Positions 12,411 through 25,513 of a stretch of 64,000 nt of DNA are shown here, one piece after another. The translations under genes and the position numbers were made by a program. The notes beneath the pieces were generated by a model. The model was not told where the DNA came from and ran no database searches. It saw only the letters and a list, made by a program, of their open reading frames with translations. This DNA is from Rhinopomastus cyanomelas. Its lineage: Eukaryota; Chordata; Aves; Bucerotiformes; Rhinopomastidae. Location of the stretch: assembly GCA_013400115.1 (NCBI GenBank), contig VXBP01002303.1:273503-337502 (forward strand), read 5' to 3'. Position 1 is the stretch's first letter, and each line of letters opens with the position of its first letter.

Positions 12411-13537
12411 GTAAGCAAAAAAACCACTCACCGTGAAGTTTCACATGTTTGTCCAGGATGCTGTGAAGATGCTACATCTGATTCTGCCTGAGATACGATC
12501 ACAAGGCTGATGTCAGTATCATTTCAGGGTGACTTTAATAGTAAGCTTTCTGTAGAAGATGAACAAAAGGCTGAAACATGATGCAGTAGGTGTTTTAAGA
12601 GTATAAAGTATTTTTAATAGCTTAAATGTGCATCCACAGACCTGGAAGACCTGAATTGGCTCTTGCGGGCTCTTCTGGCATCAGCCTAAAGCAGCTCTCA
12701 AATAGGAATAACTGGTCAGAAGAAGAAAACACAGAAAGATGCTTCTCTGCAATTAAATCAGTTTATTGCAGAAACTGTCTGTCCATTTCCATGAAACCAT
12801 TTCCTCTCACTGTGTTCAGTGTGTGGCACTGGATGAAGACTTATTGACAGGAGTTAAGGGCCCTTGACCAAAAACCTTAAGGCTTTTTAAAGATCTTCTT
12901 TTGTAGAGCAAATGAAAAAAAATCAGCTTGATAAAAGTGATTTCTAATGCACTTTAATTAAAATGCTTTGACTCAAGTTAATTGAAGTTCCACAGAAGCA
13001 TCCTGACATTGAACAAGAACATTTTGAAGCAGGAGGGTCTGGGTTAGTGGTCTGCACTAGTATAGAAGTATAGTGTTTACTTTTGGTAGAAAACCAGATC
13101 AGCTCCCAAAAATGTGGGGTTGTGAAAGAATTGTGCTGAATGAAGGGCACTTTTCCATTTCCCTTCCTGGGGGCATGTGATCTGCAGGGATATAGTTAAT
13201 GGGGTAGTTATGGCAATATTACTATAATCATAGTTCTACTACTATAGGTAGGATAGTTAATAGAGGGTAGTGTTGTGAGTCCTCGTGGCACTGAGATACT
13301 TTTAGCTCTGCAGAAGGTGTTGAGAAAACCAAGGACAGAGAGTTTTGCACAAAAGTCATCACTTCTGCATAAAATTCATAGCGAGTGTGGAAGGTTTTTA
13401 CTTGAGATAGTGGGGTAGTTCTTCTCCATCTGAGAAGTCTTCATCCATTTGTCTTTGTAATCAATCTGTTGTAAAAAAATGAACCAGTTATTCCTAACAG
13501 GGTGAGTGTCTGATTGTTGTTCATATTTAGATGTGAA

Positions 13538-13760
13538 TATCTCTCTCTATATAAATATATCTCTATACATAAATATACCCCCTCTCTCTATATGTATATC
13601 TCTCTATATAAATATATGTCTCTTTATAAAATATATCTCTCTATAGAAACATACCTATAAAATATATATCTATAAATCTATAGGAAAAACATATCTGCAC
13701 AAATATATCTATATAGAAAAACACGTCTATCTGTATAAATCCATCTGTATAAATCTTACA
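13538..13760 (+). repeat. TATATCTCTCTATATAAA-type simple repeat
   Basis: About 220 bases of degenerate units of TATATCTCTCTATATAAATATA, drifting to ATCTATATAGAAAAACA and ATCTGTATAAATC toward the end. It is a decayed AT/CT satellite without other content. Confidence 0.85.
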
Positions 13761-14418
13761 CTGTGTAAAGCTGTTGAAATGAAAGGGCATGGCTGTTCAG
13801 ATTCAGTATTTTCTGCCACGTAAGGTGCTGATGTGTAGAGTCAGTGCAGAACAAGAGCTGCACATAGATAAGCCAGAGTATTACATGTTGTTCTTCTCTG
13901 AATGGATTTAGTTCTCTTAAAAATAGCTGTGTACAATAAAAGAAGAAAAGGCTAGAGCAGGGACGACTTGCTAGTGTTAATATGGTGCACTTACGGTATG
14001 AGTAAAGGAAAAGTAATTCTCACTGTACACTTGCAAACAGCAGCCTCTGAACTGGTTTGCAGTTTGCAATGATTGCTTGGGCTGCCCAGTTCTGCACTAC
14101 TTTTCCTTTCCTCCATCCAGTGCAGTGTGTGGGAGTCAATGCAATGAAGTTATGAAGTAGAGGGATGAGAGTCAGTCTAGGAATGACGTGACAGCCACCA
14201 TAGACAAGAACCTTTTACTGCTGACTGCAGCAATTTTCTGTAGGATACAGTCATTTCTAGGAAAACGGGAAGATTCTTCAAGTTTCCCTGATGCCTTCAC
14301 TTTTGAAGTAAAAGCAGAAATATTGGTGCCTTCAGAGCTTTTTTGGCAGGGTGGTGGTGGGTAGCATGAAACTATTGAAAGCAGTAGGTTTGTCTTACAG
14401 AACAGGTTATGCTGTTAT

Positions 14419-14553
14419 GTGGAGATGTTTAAAACCTGCCTGGCTGTGTTCCCGTGCAACCTGATCTAGGGGATCCTGCTATGGAGGGGGGATTGGACTG
14501 GATGGTCTTTCAAAGTCCCTTCCAATCCCTAATGTTCTGTGATTATTATTATT
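14419..14553 (+). mobile_element. CR1 3'-end fragment with (ATT)n tail
   Basis: Begins GTGGAGATGTTTAAAACCTGCCTGG and ends CCTAATGTTCTGTGATTATTATTATTG. It is a heavily 5'-truncated copy of the main young group; the terminal repeat has drifted to ATT units. Confidence 0.88.
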
Positions 14554-16649
14554 GTAGTTATCTTGTTTCCTCCCAGTTAATTTAATTTACCTGGAGAGTT
14601 CTCCCTTAACTTGGATTACTTTAAAAAACCAAAATGAAGTCATCGAAATGTCTGCTTCTGGAACATCTCCCAGTTTTTTTTAAAAAATAAGTAAGTCAAA
14701 GAACAATATCCTGAGTGGAAAACCTAAGAGCAGTATGGTGATGAACGTGCAGAGTAATGTCACCATTTGAACGTCAGCAGGTTGGCTTTGGTTTATCCTC
14801 CCTGTCTGGTTATCCAATGTGTTCGTGTAGGTTTGGGTGTTTTCCAACATGCATCGCTTCAGTAGTGCGTGTTCTTTGAGCCTGGAGGTAACAGAGTGGG
14901 AAGGAATAGCAGAGAGCTTCAGTACCCTATGAAGACAAGCACAGATCACACTGTGCAGTCTCTTGAGCAGCATTTCATCTTTCAGGAAGTGTGTTTGCAC
15001 TTAGAGACTGACTTTTATATCAAACCAGGTCATTCACACTTGTTCCTTTAGGCTCATTTCATCATTGTAATTGCTTGGTATTTTGTAGTTATTTCAGATT
15101 CTTCATACTGATTGAGTTACAACTGTGGGAGATTCTTGGGCATATGTGCAGCTTGGGGTGGGTCTCTCTTCTCTGAAGGTTGAAACTGGTAGATGATGAG
15201 CTGTCCAGTCATTTATTAATTCCTTCGCAACGATATTCATGCTTATTTGCTCTCAGAAGGTTTCTGACTTGGTCTTTAAACTGCTAGTGATCTTCATACA
15301 CAGCATCCTTAGCTGTAGATGCCTTCAAAGTGCAACCCCAGTACAGGGCTAAGTGATGGAAGTGGCAGTGATACGCATCTCAACACGAGTGTACCTCCTG
15401 CCCTGGCTGCGTCGCCTTAACAATAGGAAGACTTTAATTTGCGGTAATGGTTGGAGGCTGCAGCTAATTTAGTTGTTGCAGGAGCAGGTTTCATCTGGTG
15501 ACAGAAACAAGTTTTCTCAACTTGAATGATGTGAAATCTGGAAAACAATATTTATTTGAAATCTCATCTCACACAGCGAGGCACTGTGCCCTCCGTGTCC
15601 ATCTGTTTTGACATGTGCTAATGAACAGTATTCTTAGATAATTGTGTTGTCCCAAACTGCTGCAGGAGGAAGTCGCTTGTACTTGCAATGCAGAAGGTAC
15701 TATGTGGGTGTCTTCCAGTTTGTCAGCAGTCACAAAGCTGTTTCAAATCGTCTTGCCAAAACTGCAATTGCAAGACTCTAGCAGCAGTCATGGGTTGGTT
15801 ATGATTCACCATCGTGGGCCATGCGCTGCGCTGAATGAGCTGCTTTGCTCGGTGGCAGACAGCGTAACTCAACTTTCCTGCAGGAGGGTGGCACTGGTGG
15901 AGTAAAGGGATGAGTCTGCAGCGTGGAGACAGCAAAAGCACTGGACCTCCATGTACTGGCCCACAGGAACAAATATACACACTTGAGTGCCAGGAGTATC
16001 ACTTCTTAGCTGTTCCACCTTTGTCTGACAATTGTATTTCATCAGCTCCAGATCTGCATGACTTTTAAACACATCCTGGCATGCTGATTCAGCCTGTTCC
16101 AAGACCTGATGACCATTGGCTATGCTGAAGTGTTTCTAGGCAGAAAAGGCTGTTTATGGTTTCAAAACCATTAGAAAAGCTCAGAGCTGGTCGATGTCTA
16201 CGACAGCTCTGAGCAGTAGCACCTCGGTTGAAGAGATGTACCGCTGAGATTTTACCTCCCTCCCTCCCTCCACATTGCTTCTCCAGCTTGGACACAGCCT
16301 GGTTTCCCTCATGTCCCCATTCTGAATGGGTTCAGCTTTCCATCTCTCAGATAACTTCACAGAGGAAGCTCATGATGAAACGTGGAGCGATCAATGAAAG
16401 GGGTAGACCTGGAATCCAAACCTACTTGCTGCTCTCGTGACTGATCTACATGTTCAGGCAGGGTTGCACTGAGCAGCTTTGGTTCTAAGCCCAGGTGTTA
16501 TGGAGCCAACTGGAGTTTTGTGGAAGCTGCTTCCGTATAGCCACGACACCAGCAAAGAAATCTGCTAGTTGTTGTGTCTTGTTATAACATTTGACCTTTT
16601 CTTGTTAAAGTTCATAGCAGTGTGGGTTCTCCCACACACGCTCTCCCTT

Positions 16650-16816
16650 GGAGCACTGGAACGTGCTGCCCACGGAGGGTTGTGGAGTCTCCTTCTCTGG
16701 TTTAATACCAGCCTGGCCATGCTCCTGTGCGACTGGATCGAGGGGATCCTGCTGTGGTGGGGAACTAGACTGGATGATCTTTCGAGGCTCCTTCCAATCC
16801 CTTATGTTCTGTGATT
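16650..16816 (+). mobile_element. CR1 3'-end fragment
   Basis: GGAGCACTGGAACGTGCTGCCCACGGAGGG, then CGACTGGATCGAGGGGATCCTGCTGTGGTGGGG, ending CTTATGTTCTGTGATTCC. The CTGGATCGAGGGGATCC variant is shared with the copy at 5091. Confidence 0.9.
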
Positions 16817-19800
16817 CCTCTACCAGCAAACCGCTTCTTCCTTACTTGCTTCTTTCCCGCCATCAATTGCCAGTGGATCTTTCCATCTCAGGTAACACAT
16901 TAGGTGTCTGGGGGACCAGTTTGGTGAAACCCTGGCATGGAAACGTTTTCTCTGACTTAATGCTGCCACTTTCTGAATCAAACTGAGAACAAAACCCAGC
17001 AGCCTTGCAAATGATTCCTGTGGCTTGTTACAGTAAAAGTTCAGGCAAGGATGCTGCAGTTTAGTCAGACAAACTCAAACATAAAAGATAAAGGATTCCG
17101 AAGAGAGGAAGGAAGGATATCAGTAAAGGATTAAACCCAGGATCCAGAGCTCCTTGTCTTTATTTCTCTTACGAGGTTCTGAACATCAGGGAAGCCCTTT
17201 TGTTTTCCTGGCAGAGGTTGGAAAGGTGAATGGAAATCACTGAAGCATTTTCAAAAAAATCCTACTGCAAACAAATTAAAATGGTATTTTGTTCATAAAG
17301 CAAGAAAACCTATTACCATAAGGTGCTTAGGAACTTGTTTTACAAGCAGTAGGAAATACTTAGCGCAGCTCCTCCGATCATTCCAATTCCTCATGCCCCC
17401 AAATCAGGTTTTTCTGAGGAATAATTACAACATCAGAGTAGCTTATTTTAATTATCGCTCCTTTTGAAAGTGTTTGGAAGCCAGAAGTGTATTGTAGCTC
17501 AGTGACTTGTAGTCCTTCTTCTTTGCTGCTTTGATGAAAACCCTCCTGCTGGACAGTGCAGCACTTGCACGTTCGTTAAAAAACCCCCAGTAATGTCCCT
17601 TTTTATCACTTGATCTGGGCTTGGTTTTTTTCCTTTGACTACCTACTGCACTTTTATAATTTATTTAACTTTATGCACTTACTTATTGCAAACGAGGAGA
17701 AAGTAATGGATTAAAAGATGCGATGAACAGAAAAGTTAATCCCTGATTGTTTTCATCCAGCCTGCAGCTGTCTGCGAGTAAATGAGCACAGCAGCATTTG
17801 CTGTGCAGAACTGACTATGGCTCCTGTGGGATGGAGGTACAAAGCTCAATCATGTCTGTAGGAATATCGAAGCTGTCAATAGATTCAGATAAGGCAGATA
17901 TTAAGCATGTTGCAGGCTGATAATCCTCTCACTTGGATAACCTATTTTTTTAAATCTCTCTTTTGCCTTGGTTCTTTGTGATGAGATGAATTTTCAGATG
18001 GATTAAATGACATGGGTTGTTCTTCTTCAAGTGAACAAGGTTTGTTTTATGTTGTACATCTTGTCCTTCAGCAGCTAGGAAGTGAAAGGAATTCTTTTGG
18101 TTTATTTGGGTTTGCTTTTTTTGCTTTAGAAAAATGAAGCCCGTTGAGCTGATGTGCGAGTTTTTGGGAGTTGATTAGCAGACTAACTAATACTTGGATA
18201 CTGTTGCTAGGCTTCAAGTCAGAGTTCCTGTATTCCTCTATAATTATACAGAGATACGTGTGTGTGATGGTTTGTCTGTGCTTTCACGTGGGGTGTTGTC
18301 TATATTTTATTAACAGAAGAATCTCATAATGTGGTTGTTTTATCCTTTAAAAGATACCAACCCCACCCCGGGCGACGGCTTTTAAATAAAATCTTTTCCA
18401 AGTGGGAGTGAAAGTATTTATTGGTGTGGGAACTGTGACTGTAAACACCCTCAGAAATGTGCCTTTTATTGCAGAATAAGCAGGAGAGGTCTTTTGAACC
18501 AGAATCTTAGTTGGCTGTTAGTTTGTGTCGCTTTTCTAACCTATTTTCTTTAATTAGATCAGAGCGATTGAGGTCAGCAATGTTGGTTTTTCAGCTGCGA
18601 GTGTTTCTCTTCAGTTCCAGCCAGCCCCACGGACGTTCTGTTTGTTTGCCTCTTTCTTTTGGTCAAGGCAACCATTGAGGAATTTCAATTTTCATAAATC
18701 AAATGCCTGCAGAATACTTCTCGAGCAGGGGAAGGGGGAAACCCCATTGTGGAGGAGAAAAGCAGAAACAAGAATCAAAGGCTTAAAACCCCACGAAACT
18801 GTCAGCAACACACAGACCTGTTCTATTTTTACCGCACGCTACTTCATACAAGCTGGAGGGTCGCAGGCATGGAGTGTAGCCCCGTGTGTTTGTCGTCTGA
18901 GTGTGATAACATGAACCTGTTTCATATGTTAGCTGGCACTTTAGCGAGGAGAAGGGGTGATACTGCTGTCATCAGGATGGCAACGACACAGAGCTCTGCC
19001 CTGACCGCGGTTTAAATGTGAGTTGCTTGGTAGCTTCTCCTCGTCCCGTGTTCCCCCCTGCAGATTCTTTTACCTCTGCTAAAACACAAATTATTTCTCG
19101 TGTCCGTAGGAGAAACCGCACCCTTTCCGTTCTGACCGGAGGAGCTCCGGTTGGTATGAAATGCATTTGTTGCTGTTATTGATCTGCTCTTCTCCAGTGG
19201 GTTGCAGGAGTTCCGTGTGCTCAGGCTTGTGGTGTGGTAGCAAACAAATTGGAAAACTGGGAATTGCGGTCTCTTAATGTAATTACACACCGAAATGTAG
19301 GGCAGAGCTTGAAAAACTTAGAGTGGTTTTCTCTTCCCCTTTGATCACAAGGATTTTTTTTCTCTGTATGTGCATGAGTCCAAAGTTGGGCAGGAACTAG
19401 ATTTATTTCAACGTTGAAACTTTATTTTTCAGAAGTTGGTTTTTCTTTGAAGCTGGGTGTTTTCTGCGCGTGCAAAGCATGTTGTGCACGGTCACTGCTG
19501 GTGGTTTCATCGACTCGCTCTCAGTTTGGAGCAGGAAAGTAAGCAGAGAACTGGTGACATAGTTCAGGAGATCTCAGACTGATCCAGCCTGGTTTTGTAA
19601 GCCAGTCTGTACCGTGTCCTTGCCACCTGCCAGGTAGGCAACGATTGCCTTAGCGACTCCTGTTAAGAGTTTGCTTGAATTGAGCTGAAAATAAACTACT
19701 GGAGGAATCCCAGGATATCCTCAGTGGCCTTGAGCTAGTTTTGGTCCCACTGTGGACTGAGCAATGGGTGCACTGCTTGCAGGCTTTACTAACTTTTCCC

Positions 19801-19828
19801 CTACAGGTATTTGGGCCGGTAGTAAAGG

Positions 19829-20107
19829 AAGGGGTGTCGAGAGGATGGAGCCAGGCTCTTTTCAGTGTCATCTAATGATAGGACAGAGGAGGTTCCACAA
19901 CAATCTGAGAAGTAAGTTCTTCCCAGTGAGGGTGACAGAGCGCTGGAAGAGGCTGCCCAGCGGGGCTGTAGAGGCTCCTTCTCCTGAGATGTTTAAAACC
20001 CACCTGGACAGGTTCCTGTGTGACTGGATCTAGGGGATCCTGCTGTGGCAGGAGGATTGGGCTAGATGAGGTCCCTTCCAATCCCTAATGTTCTGTGAGT
20101 CTGTGAA
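19829..20107 (+). mobile_element. CR1 3'-end fragment with internal deletion
   Basis: Opens at GGGGTGTCGAGAGGATGGAGCCAGGCTC and ends CCCTAATGTTCTGTGAGTCTGTGAATC. The usual AGGGGCAATGGGTGTGAGCTGGAA segment after ATGATAGGACA is missing, so this copy carries a short internal deletion relative to its neighbours. Confidence 0.9.
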
Positions 20108-21720
20108 TCTTTATGCTCAGGTTCAAATAGTTGGAAGTGGTTCTGGGGCTCCCATTTCTCCCAAATCTGGCTGCTAGATGGGTCCTAATCCACCAGCCCT
20201 CATCAGGAGAAATGATTCTCCCAGAGAAACTTCCAGGGTTGTTCATCCTGGTGGCTGGATCCTTCTAGCCCCTGTAGCTCCCCTTTGAGTCACTGGAAAT
20301 GGGTCATCACCAATCCTTTGGGAGTCTGCTTTCCGATCCAGCCTTCCAGACAAACTGCCTGATCCTGTACCAGGGTGTCTTTGAGGTGCCAGGGCAGATA
20401 CTAGAAGAAATTCAGGATTTGAATTAGGGGATCTAAAAAGAAAGCAGAACTTTTGAGTTTGTGTGGAACTTTAAATGTGTCAGTCATCTCCGATTCAATT
20501 TTATAGGTCATAGATCATAAAGCTGGATGAGGTTTATGGGATCATACCGTCTGAACTTCTCCGTGGTGCAGATTACAGAATTTATAGTGACTAATTCCTG
20601 CTTGGACTGGATTATTACTAGAAAAACACGTTTTCTCTTGTTAAAGACCTGCAATAATGTAAATAGGATTTGGAAAATTGCATCCTAGATTTGAGAGCTG
20701 GTGGTTTTGGGAATAAAGTGTTAATTGTGCTAGACTTGATTAGCCCTTTATTAAACAGATGTATCTTACATCTAATATCAGCTTGGCTGGCTCTAGCAAT
20801 GGGCTCTGAGCCTTCTCAACTCCATTGTGTGTGTCCACATCTCACTTCGAAGCTGCTCCTTCCTCAGCAACAAGGAGCTGCTCTCAGCTATTAGTGAGGA
20901 AGAACTCTGAGGAGTGGAGGTTTTAAATGGAGTGTAAGAACCTACAGTGGGTGTTGTGGGGTTTATTGCTGCTGCTGTGTGATCGGAATTATCCTAAGTG
21001 CCTTTCTGCAAACTTTCCTCTGGATCCACTAAAATCTGTCTCCTTGGACTTTCTCTAATTCTGCTTGCTTTTTTTTTTAAGGGAGTAAGCACTTTGGAAG
21101 GAGATGATCAGGGCATTTCAGTCATGATGTATCTAGGTCTCTGTGTGGAGATCAGAAGGGTTTGGATGGAATACCACACCTAGTGGGATAAGGTGGGGAG
21201 TCTTGAGTGAAGCGGCTCAAGAAGGCGTCATACAGCAGAAGAATTGTTAGCAGTGTCTCACTGAGATGACTAGGATTCCTGAAAAGTTAATGTTTTGACA
21301 AAACCTGTCTAAAGTTGGGTCAGATTCTAGGTGGGATTTCAAACAGTGAAGCAGTGAAGCCAGGTCAAAAATAGAAGTAGGACAGCTGGAGGAATAGATG
21401 TGTGCAGAGGCCCACGGTTCTCTGTTTCTCCCATTCACAATGGTGGGAAAAAGAGATGAAAGAACCTGAAATAACTGTTAAGGGTTTGATAAAAAAAGGC
21501 AAACTAGAGATTGGTAAGAATAGTCAGGAATTCTTCCTTCAGACCTTTCAATGCACCTCATAATTTCCTTTATGTAGTGAGGCTACCGGTAGACTACAAA
21601 GTTAAGACGAATGGTACAAGGGTGGATTTGTAATGTCTGCATCTGTGGACTTTGATGTGCTGGTATATATCTTAATTCCTGCATTAATGAAGATAATTAG
21701 GTTCAATACGGTGCCCGTTT

Positions 21721-22130
21721 CATAGAATCATAGAATGTGCTGGGTTGGAAGGGACCTCCAAAGGTCATCTACTCCAAGCCCCCAGCAGTAAGCAGGGACA
21801 GCATCAACTAGATCAGGTTGCCCAGAGCCTTCTCCAGCCTGCCCCTGAATATCTCCAGGGATGGGGTCTCAACTGCCTCCCTGGACAATCTCTTCCAGTG
21901 TTCAGCCATTCTCCTGCTAAAGAACTGCTTCCTAACATCCAGTTTAAATCCACCCTTCTCTAATGTGAAACCATTGTCCCGTGTCCTATCACTACTGGCC
22001 CTCTCCAGCCTTCTTGTAGCCCCCTTCAGGTACTGGATGGTCACTATCAGGTCCCCCAAGAGTCTTCTCTTCCCCAGGCTGAACAACCCCAGCTCCCTCA
22101 GCTTGTCCTCACAGGAGAGGAAAGACCATC
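21721..22130 (-). mobile_element. CR1 LINE fragment, reverse, 410 bp
   Basis: Plus strand starts CATAGAATCATAGAATGTGCTGGGTTGGAAGGGACC, the complement of a CR1 3' end, and runs to AGCTCCCTCAGCTTGTCCTCACAGGAGAGG. The minus-strand frame of 123 residues is a nearly intact stretch of the pol C-terminus, ending in EIFRGRLEKALGNLI. Confidence 0.92.
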
Positions 22131-23159
22131 TTCCATGGATTAACTGGACCTTCCAACTACAGAAGCAACCTGGCCACACTGCCAGTCATAGAAAGCAAGT
22201 ATTTATGTGACTGAAGAAATCTTCCTATGAGAAGGAAACAAAAAAAACCCCAATATGAGTTTAGTGATCACCAGGATCATGTATTTTCTTTCAGGTTGGT
22301 TCAAATAACCTTTTAAAGTCAGACTTTTCAGTAATTGCTGGTATGCTCCATTTTGAAGAGATTTCTTACACTTCAGTGCCTCCCTTACTTGGAACTCCTT
22401 TCTATTATGCTAAATTGATATTTATATAACCTTCACCAGCTAAACATTCTGATTCTCTTCCAAACCAGATTATTTATCCAAAGGAAGGTTTTCATTCCCT
22501 ATACAATTCATTGGCAATTGACTTGAAGGACTGAGACTTGACTGAGAAGAAATCTGTTTTAAATATCTCAGAAATAACCTGATTTTCATAACTAGGTATT
22601 AATGTCAGAATTGCAGTGAAAATTGATCTTGCAATCTAGAGTCTCTTTAAAAGGAAATACTATCCCCACAGAAGGCCATTTGTTGTCAAATGATAGATGA
22701 GGTTTGATAAAAGGGAGAGGCTCTGAAGCCTACTGCTTTATAATGAGTGTAATATTTCACACTGCGTTTCACACCGCTCACAGTGTTTCACGCTGGTGCT
22801 GTTACTCCATTTATATCTCAATCTCCTGGGCTGTGTCTGAGTTGACAGTCTTTCCCTCAGAGTTCAGGATAAGCTGTATCATTTTGTAGTCAAGGTTCTG
22901 TCACACTGTGGATGATACCTTCAGAGTAAACACTTCCCACTGTTGTAACAGATCCCCTTAGGATCTTGGACAGAGCTCCCGAGGCCACTGAGATGACTTG
23001 AACCTTTTCTCTCATTCCCCTTCTGTTTTCAAGAGCTGGTGTTTGGAGGCTGTTTGGATTTTTCCTCTTTTGTTTCATTGGCCCAGGTGTTCACTTTCAT
23101 TATTTTTCAGTTCTGAGGGCAGCTGAATCACAAGGAAGGTCTTGGTTAGTAGTTTCCAT

Positions 23160-23240
23160 GCTTAAGGTGTAGGCCTTTGGCCCCTTTAAACCTCATCCTG
23201 TTGGCCTCTGCCCATTGACCCAGCCTGTCCAGCTCCCTAT
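23160..23240 (-). mobile_element. Possible old CR1-type fragment
   Basis: AACCTCATCCTGTTGGCCTCTGCCCATTGACCCAGCCTGTCCAGCTCCC resembles, from memory, a widespread old avian CR1-derived sequence. No tail is present and the edges cannot be fixed. Confidence 0.35.
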
Positions 23241-25185
23241 TTTTGTGTTTGTCTGTAACTGTAGCTATAATTACAAAATAAATAGGCTGGTTATGCAGTT
23301 AGCTTGTTGTTTTGCACCTCTTGGTCTGCAGCATCTCTGCTCATGACCTGGTACACGGACAAACATCTTCTGGCAGTTCCACATGGCAGACTGGGCCATG
23401 CTCTCCAGTCCTCCCTACTCTGGAAATCCTCCTGGTGTGCAACAAAGGAGTTTTCTCAGTGAATCTCTGGTCTGGTTCAATTATTTTTCCCCTTGTCCTT
23501 TCTATGCATGTCTCAATATTTTCATGTGCAGGTTTTGCAGTCCAAAGACCATTCCCTGCTCCTTTTCCCATGCATTCTTCTTGGAAATAATTGCTCAGAA
23601 TTTTTCACAAAAGACAGAATTATGATACCACCTGATTTAGAAGAGGCTGCAGAGTAAATATTACCCAGCAGAGTGGCTGTACCAGGGGAAATCCAAGCTG
23701 AATGAAAACAAAAAACCAGATGTATTGAATTGAAGCAAAGAGGCATGAAGATTTACAGCATTAAGATTATATTATCTGACGTGTGTAGGTTTTCTCCTGT
23801 CTCCAGTAGACCAGGACTTCAGTGGCCTACTGAAGATAAAAGCCTTGAAGCAACTGTCCTCAATGTCTGGCTTTCAGAAATAAGGAAACTGAAAATAAAA
23901 TGCCTGGAGATTTTATTCCTCCGCAAGTACTCTCTCATGACAAAAAAAACCCCATTCCTTCAGAATTTCGCTTCCCTGTACATAATCTTTTGTATTAGAG
24001 CATTTCCTACTTGGGAAACCGCCTCTTAGATCTCTTTGGAACATCTGAGGTAGCAAAATGCATCGTCAGTGGTGTGTTTTCAGGTTTAAATGTGCCTTAT
24101 CAAAGCTATAATTTAACACAGTTTATTCATTTATCCTGAAGAAATAGTTTGTTGCTCCTGAACTCTCAGCCATTAGTATTTCCAGCATTTCTGAGATGGC
24201 AGGTGCCAAGGGCTCTTGACTGCAGGGAATCCAGCAGGCTGAAATGAATGCTTTCATGTGTGCTATCTCTCCTCTTCCTGCGTGTCCCACCTATGTGAGT
24301 GGTCCTGTAGAGATAAGAATCCTCAAAGCCCCCATCCCACAGAGATGTGCTGGAGCTTGTGCTGTGCAGCCTGATCCCAGGTCACTCTTTCCTCCTGCTT
24401 ATCCACTTGTCCAGCTATCTGGGGTCACAGGTTTCAAGAAATCAAGGGGCTGAAGTGTCAGTGTTAGTTCAGACTTACTCTCACCCTTCTTTTGAGGGCT
24501 TTGCTCTTTATTTTGGGTCAAAGCCTGGCTTGTCTTGCCAGCTTCATTAACACTCTTGAGAATGCCAGGTGCTAAAGAGCTCTATTTTTGCTGTGCAGAT
24601 CAAGAGTGTCTGGTTTCTTGTGGCCTATTTTTACATATTTCTTCATTCTCTGACTAGGAAAAGCTGTGAAGGGAGCAAAGAGATTGCCAATAGCCAGAGA
24701 AAATGGCGATGATATTATTACAGGAAAATAAAGGGGAGGACAGATCTGTGAGATTCTGTTTCTTCAGAGGGCATGGAATTAAAATTCAAGGCAGGAAATG
24801 ATGCATATAAGCCCAAATAAAATCAGCAGTGTGGCGTGGTACATTTTCGTAGCTGCATTTCATCATTCAGTTGACTGTTTCCAGATAAGTCTGCGAGCAA
24901 TTCTTTTAGGTCTTTGAATAAACGTTTTGCATGTACCAGAGGCTCAGAAACTCTCTCCCTCACCCGCAGGGTACTCCAGGGCATTCTCTGTTAGCATTCC
25001 ATTAAAATGGAATCTGTTGTATCTGCAGAAAGTGAGGAGGTGCTGAGGGACTGGGTGGCTCTTTCTCTGCAGAAGAGCAAGTGCTTGTTCTCCTGGGGCT
25101 GTGTGCTTAGACCCAGTGGTCCCCAGTCTTATATATGGATCGTTGCCTAGGCTGTGGGGAAGTTGGAGGAAGGAAAGGAGACCAC

Positions 25186-25513
25186 AGGATCACAGAACGT
25201 TAGGGATTGGAAGGGACCTCAAAAGATCATCCAGTCCAATCCCGCTGCCACAGCAGGATCCCCTAGATCCAGTTGCACAGGAACATGTCCAGGTGGGTTT
25301 TAAACATCTCCAAGTGAAGGAGACTCCACAACCCCCCTGGGCAGCCCCTTCCAGTGCTCTGTCACCCTCATTGTCAAGAAGTTCCTTCTAATATTGATGT
25401 GGAACCTCCTGTGTTCCAGCTCCAACCCATTGCCCCTGGAACTAACATTGGATTACTCTGACAAGAGCCTGGCTCCATCCTCCTGACACCCACCCTTCTC
25501 ATATTTATCACCA
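25186..25513 (-). mobile_element. CR1 LINE fragment, reverse
   Basis: Plus strand reads AGGATCACAGAACGTTAGGGATTGGAAGGGACCTC and continues through GGATCCCCTAGATCCAGTTGCACAGGAACATG to ACACCCACCCTTCTCATATTTATCA. This is the reverse complement of the young group that dominates the window, and one of only two copies of that group in this orientation. Confidence 0.92.
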